The notes below the pieces were generated by a model. That model was not told where the DNA came from, made no database searches, and saw only the letters and a program-made list of their open reading frames with translations. This document shows, in pieces, positions 25,112-33,662 of a stretch of DNA of 64,000 nucleotides. Source of the stretch: VAZQ01 sp963753575 (GTDB lineage: Bacteria; Pseudomonadota; Alphaproteobacteria; Rhizobiales; Xanthobacteraceae); assembly GCA_963753575.1 (NCBI GenBank), contig CAVWCR010000003.1, positions 3,472,001 through 3,536,000 on the forward strand, in the 5' to 3' direction. The translations under genes and the position numbers were made by a program. Each line of letters begins with the position of its first letter. The stretch's first letter is position 1.

Positions 25112-27469
25112 ATGGATGCAGAGACTGCCGTCAATCGCGCCCGGCGCGGGCCACGCATCGAAGACGACTATCTGGTGCGCGGCGCGGGCCGCTTCGTGGC
25201 CGATGCCGCGGAACCCGGGCAGGTCTATGCCGCCTTCGTGCGCTCGCCGCACGCCTGCGCCCATATCCGATCCGTCGAGATCGAGGAAGCCAGGCGCAGT
25301 CGCGGCGTGGTGGCAGTACTGACCGCCAGGGACATGGAAGCGGCCGGCGTGGGCAACGTGGGGCGTCACGCTCCGCTCTCCGGCCGCGGCGGCAAGAAGC
25401 TCATCATGCCGATCCGTCCCGCGCTCGCACGCGAGCGCGTCATGCATGTCGGTGAGCCGGTCGCGATAGTGATCGCCGAGACCGCGCTGGCGGCGCAGGA
25501 CGCCGCCGAGCGCGTGGTGGTCGAGTACGACGAGATCAAGCCGGTGATCGACGTGCGCGACGCCGTCAAGCCGGACGCGCCGCAACTGTGGCCGGAAGCG
25601 CCCGGCAACATCGCGGTCGACTGGCCCGGCCTCGCAGGCGATCCCGAGGCCAATGCGCAGGCGGTCGACGAGATCATCCGCAACGCTCCGCATGTCGCGC
25701 GCGTCGCGGTCATGAACCAGCGCCTGGTCGTGGCCTCGATGGAGCCGCGCGGCCTGACCGCGCGCTACGACAAGGCCACCGACCGCTACACGGTGCGCGC
25801 CTGCTCGCAAAGCGCCGGCGCGCTGCGCGACAACATTCTCGGCATCATGAACTGGCCGAAGGAGCGCCTGCACGTCATCACCGAGGATGTCGGCGGCGCC
25901 TTCGGGCTGAAGACCGGCGCCTATCCGGAGTACATCGCGGTCATGGTCGGCGCCAAGGTCACCGGCCGCGCAGTACATTGGATGTCGACGCGCTCGGAGG
26001 CGTTTCTCTCCGACGGCCAGGCGCGCGATACCTTCAGCGAAGGCGAGCTTGCGCTCGATGCGAGGGGCAAGTTCCTCGCGCTGCGCATCCGCCATCTCGG
26101 CAACATGGGCGCCTATATCGGCTCGGTCGGCGCCAACATCCAGACGCTCAATTTCGCGCGCTGCCTGCCCGGCATGTACGACATTCCGAAGATCGACGTG
26201 GGCTCGCGCTGCGTGTTCACCAATACGGTGCCGACCTCGCCTTACCGCGGCGCCGGACGGCCGGAGGCGAACTACGTGCTGGAGAAGCTCGTCGACGAGG
26301 CGGCGCGCATCGCCGACATCGATCCGATCAAGCTGCGCCGGCGCAATCTGATCCGGCCCTCGGCCATGCCGTACAAGACGGCGGTCGGCACCACCTATGA
26401 CTCCGGCGAGTTCGAAGCGATCCTCGACAAGGCGGTCGCGCTTGCGGACTATCCGGGCTTCAAGCAGCGCAAGCGTGAATCGGCGAAGCACGGCAAGTAT
26501 CGCGGCATCGGCATCTCCTGCATGCTGGAGCACGCTGGCGGCATGCCGCTCGAAAGCGCCGCGCTGCTGTTTCCGGGCGGCGAGACCGCAGTGCTGGCGC
26601 TCAACGTGCAGTCGACCGGCCAGAGCCACGCCAACATCTTTCCTTACATCGCGGCCGAGAAACTGGGCATCCCGGTGGAGAAGATCAAGCATCGGCACGG
26701 CGACTCCGATCTCGAGCTGCCAGGCATGGCGTCGGTCGGCTCGCGCTCGGCGATGACGGCCGGCAGCGCAACGCTCAAGACCGTCGAGACCATGCTCGCC
26801 AAGGGCAAGGTGATTGCGGCCAACGTGCTCGAAGCCGCCGAGGGCGACATCGCCTACCGCGACGGAAACTTCGAAGTGGTGGGCACCGATCGGCGCATAT
26901 CATTGTTCGATCTCGCGGCACGCGCCGCCGAGATGAAAGAGCGCGGCGAAATCGCCGAAAATCTTGATACCAAGGCGCAGACCGAAACGCCGCAGACCTT
27001 CCCCAACGGCTGTCACATCGCCGAAGTCGAGATCGATCCCGACACCGGCCACGTCACCATTGCGGCCTATACGGCGGTCGACGACTGCGGCAACGTGCTC
27101 GACCACACCATCGTCGAGGGCCAATTGCACGGCTCGCTCGCCTCCGGTCTCGGGCAGGCGCTCTTGGAGCAGACCGTCTACGACACCGACGGCGGGCAGC
27201 TCGTCACCGGCTCGTTCATGGACTATGCGATGCCGCGCGCCGAGGACATGCCGGCGCTGCGTGACGAATTGCATCCGGTGCCGGCGACCACCAACCCGCT
27301 CGGCGTGAAGGGCGTGGGCGAGGCGGCGACCACCGCCGCGATCGCGACCGTGATGAACGCGATCACGGACGCGATCCCGGGCGGAGCCGGCGCTGCGATC
27401 GAGATGCCGGCGACGCCGATGCGGGTGTGGGCGGCGTGCCAGAGCGCGAAGGCAGTCGATGTGGATTGA
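25112..27469 (+). CDS. Orphan molybdopterin-binding subunit, xanthine dehydrogenase family
   Basis: 785 residues, complete. Motifs are RIEDDYLVRGAGRFVAD at the N-terminus, EDVGGAFGLKTG, TSPYRGAGRPEANYV, STGQSHAN and the catalytic-glutamate loop GVKGVGEAATTAA. No FAD or iron-sulfur subunit gene is next to it, unlike the operon at 16488. It may pair with the CoxM/CoxS proteins made there or with subunits encoded elsewhere. It has no signal peptide. The long AT-poor leader includes double-hairpin copy B. The substrate is unknown. Confidence 0.88.
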   Translation: MDAETAVNRARRGPRIEDDYLVRGAGRFVADAAEPGQVYAAFVRSPHACAHIRSVEIEEARRSRGVVAVLTARDMEAAGVGNVGRHAPLSGRGGKKLIMPIRPALARERVMHVGEPVAIVIAETALAAQDAAERVVVEYDEIKPVIDVRDAVKPDAPQLWPEAPGNIAVDWPGLAGDPEANAQAVDEIIRNAPHVARVAVMNQRLVVASMEPRGLTARYDKATDRYTVRACSQSAGALRDNILGIMNWPKERLHVITEDVGGAFGLKTGAYPEYIAVMVGAKVTGRAVHWMSTRSEAFLSDGQARDTFSEGELALDARGKFLALRIRHLGNMGAYIGSVGANIQTLNFARCLPGMYDIPKIDVGSRCVFTNTVPTSPYRGAGRPEANYVLEKLVDEAARIADIDPIKLRRRNLIRPSAMPYKTAVGTTYDSGEFEAILDKAVALADYPGFKQRKRESAKHGKYRGIGISCMLEHAGGMPLESAALLFPGGETAVLALNVQSTGQSHANIFPYIAAEKLGIPVEKIKHRHGDSDLELPGMASVGSRSAMTAGSATLKTVETMLAKGKVIAANVLEAAEGDIAYRDGNFEVVGTDRRISLFDLAARAAEMKERGEIAENLDTKAQTETPQTFPNGCHIAEVEIDPDTGHVTIAAYTAVDDCGNVLDHTIVEGQLHGSLASGLGQALLEQTVYDTDGGQLVTGSFMDYAMPRAEDMPALRDELHPVPATTNPLGVKGVGEAATTAAIATVMNAITDAIPGGAGAAIEMPATPMRVWAACQSAKAVDVD

Positions 27470-27814
27470 GAGCGGGGACTTTTGAGGACGGGAACTTTTG
27501 CCCGCCCAGGTCACCCGCATGTCGCGCGGGGACACTGGCGATCGGGCACAACCCCTGCGGGCAGGCCAAGCGTCTGCGCCGTTATCCGCTGAGGGTGATC
27601 TGGCGCGGCTGGTGAAAAGACCGCGAATCCCGCTTGCGACATCCGGCCGCAGACCCGATACTCGCCGCCGGCACTAAGGCCGCGCGATACCTCGTCCGCC
27701 GAAGGCAGGCAGCGCTGCCGATATTGCTTTTTGGAAATTCCGACCCGCCGCGAAGCCATTTGGGAGCGCGGCGAGTCGGACACAAACGTCTCAATCAAGT
27801 CTAGGGAGAAACGC
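27470..27814. other. Intergenic leader of the haem/propeller gene series
   Basis: About 345 bp with no convincing frame. It should contain the promoter of the first propeller gene; no clear -35/-10 pair stands out. AGGGAGAA at 27803-27810 is the ribosome site of the next gene. Confidence 0.5.
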
Positions 27815-29491
27815 ATGCGACTTCGACATCTCTTCCTTTTGGCAACTGTCAGCTTCGCCGCCTTTCCGTTCGAGCATGGTCTGCAGTCGGGCGCGCTGGC
27901 GCAATCGGGCGCCGCGCTGACCGGCATTGTCACCTCGCAAGAGGAAGGCAACATGGAAGGCGTTCTGGTCAGCGCCAAGAAGGAAGGCTCCACAATCACC
28001 GTCACGGTCGTGACCGACGAGAAGGGCAACTTCAGCTTCCCGGCCGACCGGCTTTCGCCCGGCAAGTACACGATCACAACCCGCGCGGCCGGCTATACCC
28101 TGGTCGGGCCGAAGGCCGCTGAAGTGACGGCGGGCACGACTGCCAAAGCCGACATCAAGCTCGGCAAGGCCCGCAACATCGCCGCAACGCTTTCCAACGC
28201 CGAGTGGCTCAACAGCCTGCCAGGCACCGACCAGCAGAAGATGTTCATGATCAACTGCGTCGGCTGCCACACCCTGCAGCGCGTGCTCACGTCGAGCCAT
28301 GACGCCGAGGAGTATGCGCAGGTGTTCAAGCGGATGGGCCGCTATTCGCCCGGCAGCTCGCCGGCGCACCCGCAACCGCTGCTGCCCGGACCGCGCGGCG
28401 AGCGTCCGCCGGTGGGAGGCAATGCCGCCAAAGCGGCCGCGACCTATCTCGCCAGCGTGACGATGGGCAATCCGGACGCAACCGAGTTCGGCTTTAAGAC
28501 TCAGGCGCGTCCCAAGGGCCGTTCCACCAAAGTGCTCATCACCGAGTACGACCTGCCGCGCAAAGACGCGCAGCCGCATGACGTGATCGTCGATCGCGAC
28601 GGGCAGGTCTGGTATTCAGACTTCGCCGCGCAGTTCGCCGGCACGCTCGATCCCAAGACCGGCAAGGCGACCGATATCCCGATCCCGGCGCTCAAGCCCG
28701 AGCAGCCGAAGGGCAATCTCGATATCGAGTTCGACCCGGCCCAGAACGTGTGGCTCTCGCTGATGTACCAGGCGGGCATCGCCAAGATCGATCGCAAGAG
28801 CCATCAGGTGACGATGTACCCGTTCCCGAAGGAGTGGCAGACACCCTCGACGCAGGCGTCGATGGTCTCGCCGCAGCACTCGGACGCGGACGGCAAGGTG
28901 TGGACCAACAACCAGGAGGACCACTACTCCTACCGGCTCGACGTCAAGACCGGCCAGTTCGAGAACCTGGGCAAGAACTTCGATCCGAGGGGCAAGCGCA
29001 TCCGTGCCTACGGCATGCCGACCGACAAGGATAACAACGTCTATCAGCTCGAGTTCGGCGGCAACAGCATCGGCATCCGCAACGCCAAGACCAACCAGAT
29101 CACCATCTACGAAACCCCGACCAAGGGCTCGAAGCCGCGCCGCGGCCGCGTCGACGAGCAGAACCGGTTGTGGTTTGCCGAATATGGTGCCAACGCGATC
29201 GGCTTCTTCGATCCGAAGACCGCCGAGATCAAGGAGTACAAGCTCCCGACCAAGTGGGGCATGCCCTACGACGTCGTGCCGACCAAGGACTCCTCGGAGG
29301 TGTGGACCGGCTCCATGCTGAACGACCTCGTGGCAAGGCTTGATACCAAGACCGGCCAGGTCACCGAGTACCTGCTGCCGCGCTCGACCAACATCCGGCG
29401 CGTCTTCGTCCAGGAGACCGGGCCGCGCCCGGTGCTCTGGGTCGGCAGCAACCACGGCGCCTCGATCGTGAGGGTCGAGCCGCTCGACTGA
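27815..29491 (+). CDS. Exported haem-c / Vgb-propeller protein 1
   Basis: 558 residues. Order: Sec signal (ending near GALAQ, residue 30); a carboxypeptidase-regulatory-like beta-sandwich (about 35-115, with MEGVLVSAKKEGSTITVTVV and SFPADRLSPGKYTITTRAAG); a helical cytochrome-like segment with one haem site CVGCH (148-152); then a streptogramin-lyase (Vgb)-type beta-propeller from about 230 to the end with repeated PHDVIVD, GQVWYSD, NVWLSLMY and LWVGSNHG blades. Predicted periplasmic and probably redox-active. It is the first of three tandem paralogues. Vgb similarity reflects fold, not antibiotic resistance. Confidence 0.85.
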   Translation: MRLRHLFLLATVSFAAFPFEHGLQSGALAQSGAALTGIVTSQEEGNMEGVLVSAKKEGSTITVTVVTDEKGNFSFPADRLSPGKYTITTRAAGYTLVGPKAAEVTAGTTAKADIKLGKARNIAATLSNAEWLNSLPGTDQQKMFMINCVGCHTLQRVLTSSHDAEEYAQVFKRMGRYSPGSSPAHPQPLLPGPRGERPPVGGNAAKAAATYLASVTMGNPDATEFGFKTQARPKGRSTKVLITEYDLPRKDAQPHDVIVDRDGQVWYSDFAAQFAGTLDPKTGKATDIPIPALKPEQPKGNLDIEFDPAQNVWLSLMYQAGIAKIDRKSHQVTMYPFPKEWQTPSTQASMVSPQHSDADGKVWTNNQEDHYSYRLDVKTGQFENLGKNFDPRGKRIRAYGMPTDKDNNVYQLEFGGNSIGIRNAKTNQITIYETPTKGSKPRRGRVDEQNRLWFAEYGANAIGFFDPKTAEIKEYKLPTKWGMPYDVVPTKDSSEVWTGSMLNDLVARLDTKTGQVTEYLLPRSTNIRRVFVQETGPRPVLWVGSNHGASIVRVEPLD

Positions 29492-29502
29492 CGGTCAGAC
29501 CT

Positions 29503-29586
29503 GGAGCGAAATCGCTTCAAGTTAAATCGCGATTTCGCTCCAAGCGTTTGCGTGGTCGCCTATCCGAAAAGTCCGCAACTTTTCGG
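29503..29586. repeat. Paired hairpins between propeller genes 1 and 2
   Basis: A 13-bp perfect inverted repeat (GGAGCGAAATCGC 29503-29515, complement 29529-29541) is followed by CCGAAAAGT/ACTTTTCGG (29564-29572, 29578-29586). A related, more diverged copy lies at 35132-35219 with the same second hairpin. The pair lies 12 bp behind the stop of propeller gene 1 and may act as a partial terminator or mRNA-stabilising element. Confidence 0.85.
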
Positions 29587-29774
29587 GGATGCTCTAACGG
29601 CTGATTTCCAAAACAGCCCCCTCGCTCCCGTGGCCTCCCAGGTCCAGGACGAGGGGGTTTAAATTCTGGGCGGGGGGGGCGCGACATCACGGCAGGGTCC
29701 GGCAGGCAGGCGACCGTTGTCCGGACGCAAGCCGGCATGGCATAGATGCCGGCAATTCATTTCGGGAGGAGACA

Positions 29775-31433
29775 ATGCAACTCAAACTGCTCTCGCTGAC
29801 CGCCAGCGTCAGCCTCGCCGCAACCCTCGCCGCATTCGGCAGCGCTCAGGCCCAAATCCTGACCGGAAAGGTGTCCTCGGCCCAGGAGCCGACCATGGAA
29901 GGCGTCCTGGTCAGCGTCAAAAAAGAGAGCTCGACCATCACCACCACGGTGGTGACCAACGACAAGGGCGAATACAGCTTCCCGAACGGCCGCATCGCGC
30001 CCGGCAAGTACGACATCAAGATCAGGGCTGCCGGCTACGTGCTCGACGGTCCGAAGGCGGTGGAGATTCCCGCAGGCGGCAACGCCAAGGCCGATCTCAC
30101 GCTGAAGAAGACCAGAAACCTCGCTTCCCAGCTCTCCAACGGCGAATGGCTTGCGAGCCTGCCCGGCTCCGACAACGAGAAGCGGTTCCTGACCAACTGC
30201 ACGGGCTGTCACACGCTCCAGCGCATCTTCAGTGCGCAGCACAACGCCGACGAGTGGAAGCAGGTGTTCATCCGGATGGGCCGCTATTATCCGGGCAGCA
30301 CACCTGCGCGGCCGCAGGTGCTCGTGGCGGGCGGCCCCCGCAGCAATCGTCCGCGCGTCCCGCGCTCGCAGATGCAGTCGGCGGCCGACTATCTGGTCAG
30401 CGTCAGCCTGACCAATCCGGACGCCAAGGAATACAACCTCAAGACCCTGCCGCGCCCGAAGGGCGCCTCCACCAAGGTGATCATCACCGAGTACGACCTG
30501 CCGCGCAAAGAGGCGCTGCCGCACGACGTGATCGTCGATGCGGACGGCAAGGCCTGGTACTCCGATTTCGGCTCGCTGTTCATCGGCGAGCTCGATCCGA
30601 AGACCGGCAAGGTGACGGACTATCCGCTGCCGGTGGTGCGCGCCGAGCAGCCGAAGGGCACGCTCGATCTCGAGCTCGATCCCAACGGCAACATCTGGGT
30701 CGCGATGATGTATCAGGCCGGCGTCGCCAAGATCGACCGCAAGAGCAAGGAGCTCAAGGTCTATCCCTATCCGAAGGAATGGCTGGGCTTCACCACCCAG
30801 ACCTCGATGGTGTCGCCGAACCATTCGAACGTCGACGGCAAGGTCTGGGCGAACAACCAGGAGACCCGCGAGTTCTACCGGCTCGACGTTAAGACCGGCC
30901 AATGGGAGAACGCCGGCAAATCGCTGGATCCCCGCGGCAAGCAGATCAGCGCCTACGGGATGCCGGTGGACAAGCAGAACAACGTGTATCTCCTGGAGTT
31001 CGGCGGGACCAGCATCGGCAAGCGCGACGCCAAGACCGGGCTCGTCACCATCTACCTGACGCCGACAAAGGGCTCGAAGCCGCGGCGCGGACGCATCGAT
31101 GAGCAGAACCGGCTCTGGTTCGCCGAATACGGAGCCGGCGCGATCGCCATGTTCGATCCCAAGACTGAGAACATCAAGGAGTGGTCGACGCTCACCAAGT
31201 GGGACAACCCCTATGATGTCGTGCCGGCCAAGAACGGCGAGGTGTGGACCGGATCGATGCATACCGATCTGGTGACCCGGCTCGACACCAAGACCAACAC
31301 CATGACGCAGTACCTGCTGCCGCGGAGCACCAATATCCGCCGTGTCTTCGTCGAAGAGACCGGCCCGCGGCCGGTGCTCTGGGTCGGCAGCAACCACGGC
31401 GCGTCGATCGTACGAGTTGAGCCGCTCGACTAA
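29775..31433 (+). CDS. Exported haem-c / Vgb-propeller protein 2
   Basis: 552 residues with the same architecture as its neighbours: Sec signal (AAFGSAQAQ), carboxypeptidase-regulatory-like domain (MEGVLVSVKKESSTITTTVV), haem site CTGCH after RFLTNC, and Vgb-type propeller (PHDVIVDADGKAWYSD, NIWVAMMYQAGVAKID, LWVGSNHG). GGGAGGAG precedes the ATG. It ends with a strong terminator at 31460, so it can be expressed separately from gene 3. The closest similarity is to the flanking copies, showing local duplication. Confidence 0.87.
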   Translation: MQLKLLSLTASVSLAATLAAFGSAQAQILTGKVSSAQEPTMEGVLVSVKKESSTITTTVVTNDKGEYSFPNGRIAPGKYDIKIRAAGYVLDGPKAVEIPAGGNAKADLTLKKTRNLASQLSNGEWLASLPGSDNEKRFLTNCTGCHTLQRIFSAQHNADEWKQVFIRMGRYYPGSTPARPQVLVAGGPRSNRPRVPRSQMQSAADYLVSVSLTNPDAKEYNLKTLPRPKGASTKVIITEYDLPRKEALPHDVIVDADGKAWYSDFGSLFIGELDPKTGKVTDYPLPVVRAEQPKGTLDLELDPNGNIWVAMMYQAGVAKIDRKSKELKVYPYPKEWLGFTTQTSMVSPNHSNVDGKVWANNQETREFYRLDVKTGQWENAGKSLDPRGKQISAYGMPVDKQNNVYLLEFGGTSIGKRDAKTGLVTIYLTPTKGSKPRRGRIDEQNRLWFAEYGAGAIAMFDPKTENIKEWSTLTKWDNPYDVVPAKNGEVWTGSMHTDLVTRLDTKTNTMTQYLLPRSTNIRRVFVEETGPRPVLWVGSNHGASIVRVEPLD

Positions 31434-31459
31434 AAATAGTGCAAGACGTTCGGGCGAGG

Positions 31460-31497
31460 AGCGATGGCCAGACCGGGTTCTGGCCATCGCTTTTTTT
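31460..31497 (+). terminator. Rho-independent terminator after propeller gene 2
   Basis: A 13-bp perfect stem (AGCGATGGCCAGA 31460-31472 with its complement 31479-31491), a six-base loop and seven consecutive Ts from 31491. It separates propeller genes 2 and 3 into different transcripts. Confidence 0.92.
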
Positions 31498-31589
31498 GTG
31501 CACACCCCTGTCGGGCGAAGTCGGAAAATGCCAGGATTGCTTCTTCAATAAGGTGGTCGACGAGGTTCGACCCCATAGGGAGGATAACC

Positions 31590-33242
31590 ATGAACTTGAA
31601 AGCGTTGCTGCTTGCAACGAGCGTATTCACCATCGCGGGCGCTCTCGGCGCACAGGCACAGACCCTGAGCGGCCAGGTCTCCTCGACCGAGGAGGGCGCA
31701 ATGGAAGGCGTGCTGGTGAGCGCCAAGAAAGAAGGCTCGACCATCACCACCACGGTGGTCACCAATGACAAGGGCCAGTTCAGCTTCCCGGCCGGAAGGC
31801 TCGAGCCGGGCAAGTACACGATTTCGATTCGGGCGGCCGGCTACACGCTCGCGGGACCGAAGTCGGTCGATGTCGCCGCATCCGGCGCGACCGCGGACCT
31901 CAAGCTCAACAAGGCCAGGAACATCGTGCCGCAGCTCTCCAACGGCGAGTGGCTGCTCAGCGTCCCGGGCAGCGACCAGTTCAAGGCGTCGTTCCTGCTC
32001 GACTGCCAGGGCTGTCACACGCTCCAGCGCGTGTTCACCGCCGTGCACAACGCCGACGAATGGAAGCAGGTGTTCACCCGCATGGGCCGCTACGCGCCCG
32101 AAAGCGTGCCGGCGCATCCCCAGCTCATCGTGCAGGGCGGTCTGCGCAGCGAGCGTCCGCGCGTTGCTCCCAACATGATGCAGCAGGCGGCGGATTACCT
32201 GGCAAAGGTGAGCCTCTCGAACCCGGACCGGGAGGAATACAATTTCAAGACTTTCCCGCGTCCCAAAGGCAAGGCCACCAAGGTCGTGATCACCGAATAC
32301 GATCTGCCGCGCAAGGAAGCGCAGCCGCATGACGTGGTAGTCGATGCCGACGGGCACGTCTGGCATAGCGACTTCGGCAACCAGATCGTCGGCGAGCTCG
32401 ACCCCAAGACCGGCAAGGTCACAGACCACAAGCTCGAGTTGCTGCGGCCCGATCAGCCGAAGGGCTCGCTCGACATCGAGCTCGATCCCGACGGCAACCT
32501 CTGGGTCGGCATGTCGTATCAGGGCGGTGCGTCCAAGATCGACCGCAAGACCAAGAAGGTCACGACCTATGCCTTGAACAAGGAATGGCTCGACCTCACC
32601 ACCCAGACCAACATGGTGACGCCAACCCACATGTACGTCGACAACAAGGTCTGGATGACCGATACGGCGACGCGCAATCTCTACCGGCTCGATATCAAGA
32701 CCGAAAAGTGGGAGAATCTCGGAGTCTCCAAGCTCGCCAACCGGCGGATCAGCGGCTATGGGCTGCCCAGCGACAAGGACAACAACGTCTACATGCTGGA
32801 GTTCGGCGGCAACAGCATCGGCATGCGCAACGCCAAGAACCCCGACGAGGTGAAGATCTGGTCGACGACCGCCTCGCGCACGCGGCCGCGCCGTGGCCGG
32901 CTCGACGACCAGGGCCGCCTTTGGTTCGCCCAATATGCCGCCAACGCGATCGGCATGTTCGATCCGGCCACCGAGAAGATGAAGGAGTGGAAGCTGCCGA
33001 AGGCCTGGGGCAACCCTTACGACGTCGTGCCGAGCAAGGGCGGCGCCGAGGTGTGGACCGGGTCAATGTCGAATGACCATGTCTCGCGGCTCGACACCAA
33101 GAGCGGGGAGATCACCGAGTATCTGCTGCCGCGCTCGACCAACATCCGCCGCGTGTTCGTCGAGGAGACCGGCCCGCGGCCGGTGCTCTGGGTCGGCAAC
33201 AACCACGGCGCCGCGATCATCAGGGTCGAGCCGCTGGAATAG
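31590..33242 (+). CDS. Exported haem-c / Vgb-propeller protein 3
   Basis: 550 residues: Sec signal (GALGAQAQ), regulatory-like domain (MEGVLVSAKKEGSTITTTVV), haem site CQGCH within LLDCQGCHTLQRVF, and the Vgb-type propeller (PHDVVVDADGHVWHSD, NLWVGMSYQGGASKID, LWVGNNHGAA). The start is preceded by GGGAGGAT. All three copies keep the LQRVF-like sequence after the haem site and the WKQVF or YAQVFK(R)MGRY segment, which may carry the distal axial ligand (Met of RMGRY). A GC hairpin (GATGGCCGGG/CCCGGCCATC, 33273-33297) follows the stop. Confidence 0.87.
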   Translation: MNLKALLLATSVFTIAGALGAQAQTLSGQVSSTEEGAMEGVLVSAKKEGSTITTTVVTNDKGQFSFPAGRLEPGKYTISIRAAGYTLAGPKSVDVAASGATADLKLNKARNIVPQLSNGEWLLSVPGSDQFKASFLLDCQGCHTLQRVFTAVHNADEWKQVFTRMGRYAPESVPAHPQLIVQGGLRSERPRVAPNMMQQAADYLAKVSLSNPDREEYNFKTFPRPKGKATKVVITEYDLPRKEAQPHDVVVDADGHVWHSDFGNQIVGELDPKTGKVTDHKLELLRPDQPKGSLDIELDPDGNLWVGMSYQGGASKIDRKTKKVTTYALNKEWLDLTTQTNMVTPTHMYVDNKVWMTDTATRNLYRLDIKTEKWENLGVSKLANRRISGYGLPSDKDNNVYMLEFGGNSIGMRNAKNPDEVKIWSTTASRTRPRRGRLDDQGRLWFAQYAANAIGMFDPATEKMKEWKLPKAWGNPYDVVPSKGGAEVWTGSMSNDHVSRLDTKSGEITEYLLPRSTNIRRVFVEETGPRPVLWVGNNHGAAIIRVEPLE

Positions 33243-33316
33243 GCGCACAGCAAGAATAAGACGAACGGGCGCGATGGCCGGGCATGTCCCGGCCATCTGC
33301 TTTGTGCATCGGATTT

Positions 33317-33470
33317 GTAGGGTGGGCAAAGGTGCGGTCCGCGCGCACAGCCCAGCCTACGTCACAGGTGCAGCACCGTGCCCACCGCCACCAAATGATG
33401 GTGGGCACGGCGCTTGGGTTGCGCTTATGGCAAGTCCTGTACGCGGGGCCGCGCCTTTGCCCACCCTTGC
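33317..33470. repeat. Interspersed inverted repeat, GTAGGGTGGGCAAA family
   Basis: Begins GTAGGGTGGGCAAAG (33317-33331) and ends with the near-complement CTTTGCCCACCCTTGC (33455-33470). An inner CCGTGCCCACC/GGTGGGCACGG pair lies near the centre. A second, better preserved copy is at 46728-46894. No coding content is seen. Confidence 0.8.
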
Positions 33471-33495
33471 TGGCCGCGTCAAAATGAGCGGAGAT

Positions 33496-33660
33496 TCGTG
33501 TCCCGGCCGAGCGAAGCGAGAGCAGGGACCCAGGGGCCACAAGCACTCACACACATATGGGTCCCGGCTCGCGCCACCCAAGTCGGCCATGGCCGACTTG
33601 GGCGTTCAAATGCTGATCTCGGATAAACTCGAGATCGGTGGCGCGTCCAGGACACGAGAT
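33496..33660. repeat. Interspersed inverted repeat with a 26-bp perfect palindrome
   Basis: The outer arms are CGTGTCCCGG near 33496 and a diverged complement CCAGGACACG near 33647-33656. Inside, GGGACCC and GGGTCCC pair. At 33577-33602 lies a perfect 26-bp palindrome centred on CCATGG. A related element with the same outer arms is at 63671-63807. It fills the space before the convergent aldehyde dehydrogenase gene. Confidence 0.75.
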
Positions 33661-33662
33661 AG

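Noticed and set aside
29757..32933. Long minus-strand open frames opposite propeller genes 2 and 3.
   Set aside because: The sense strand carries signal peptides, CXXCH and propeller blades in all three copies; the antisense frames have low-complexity composition and no start context.
27815..33242. Streptogramin (virginiamycin B) resistance genes.
   Set aside because: Only the propeller fold is shared. The proteins are exported and carry haem and a regulatory-like domain, unlike cytosolic Vgb.
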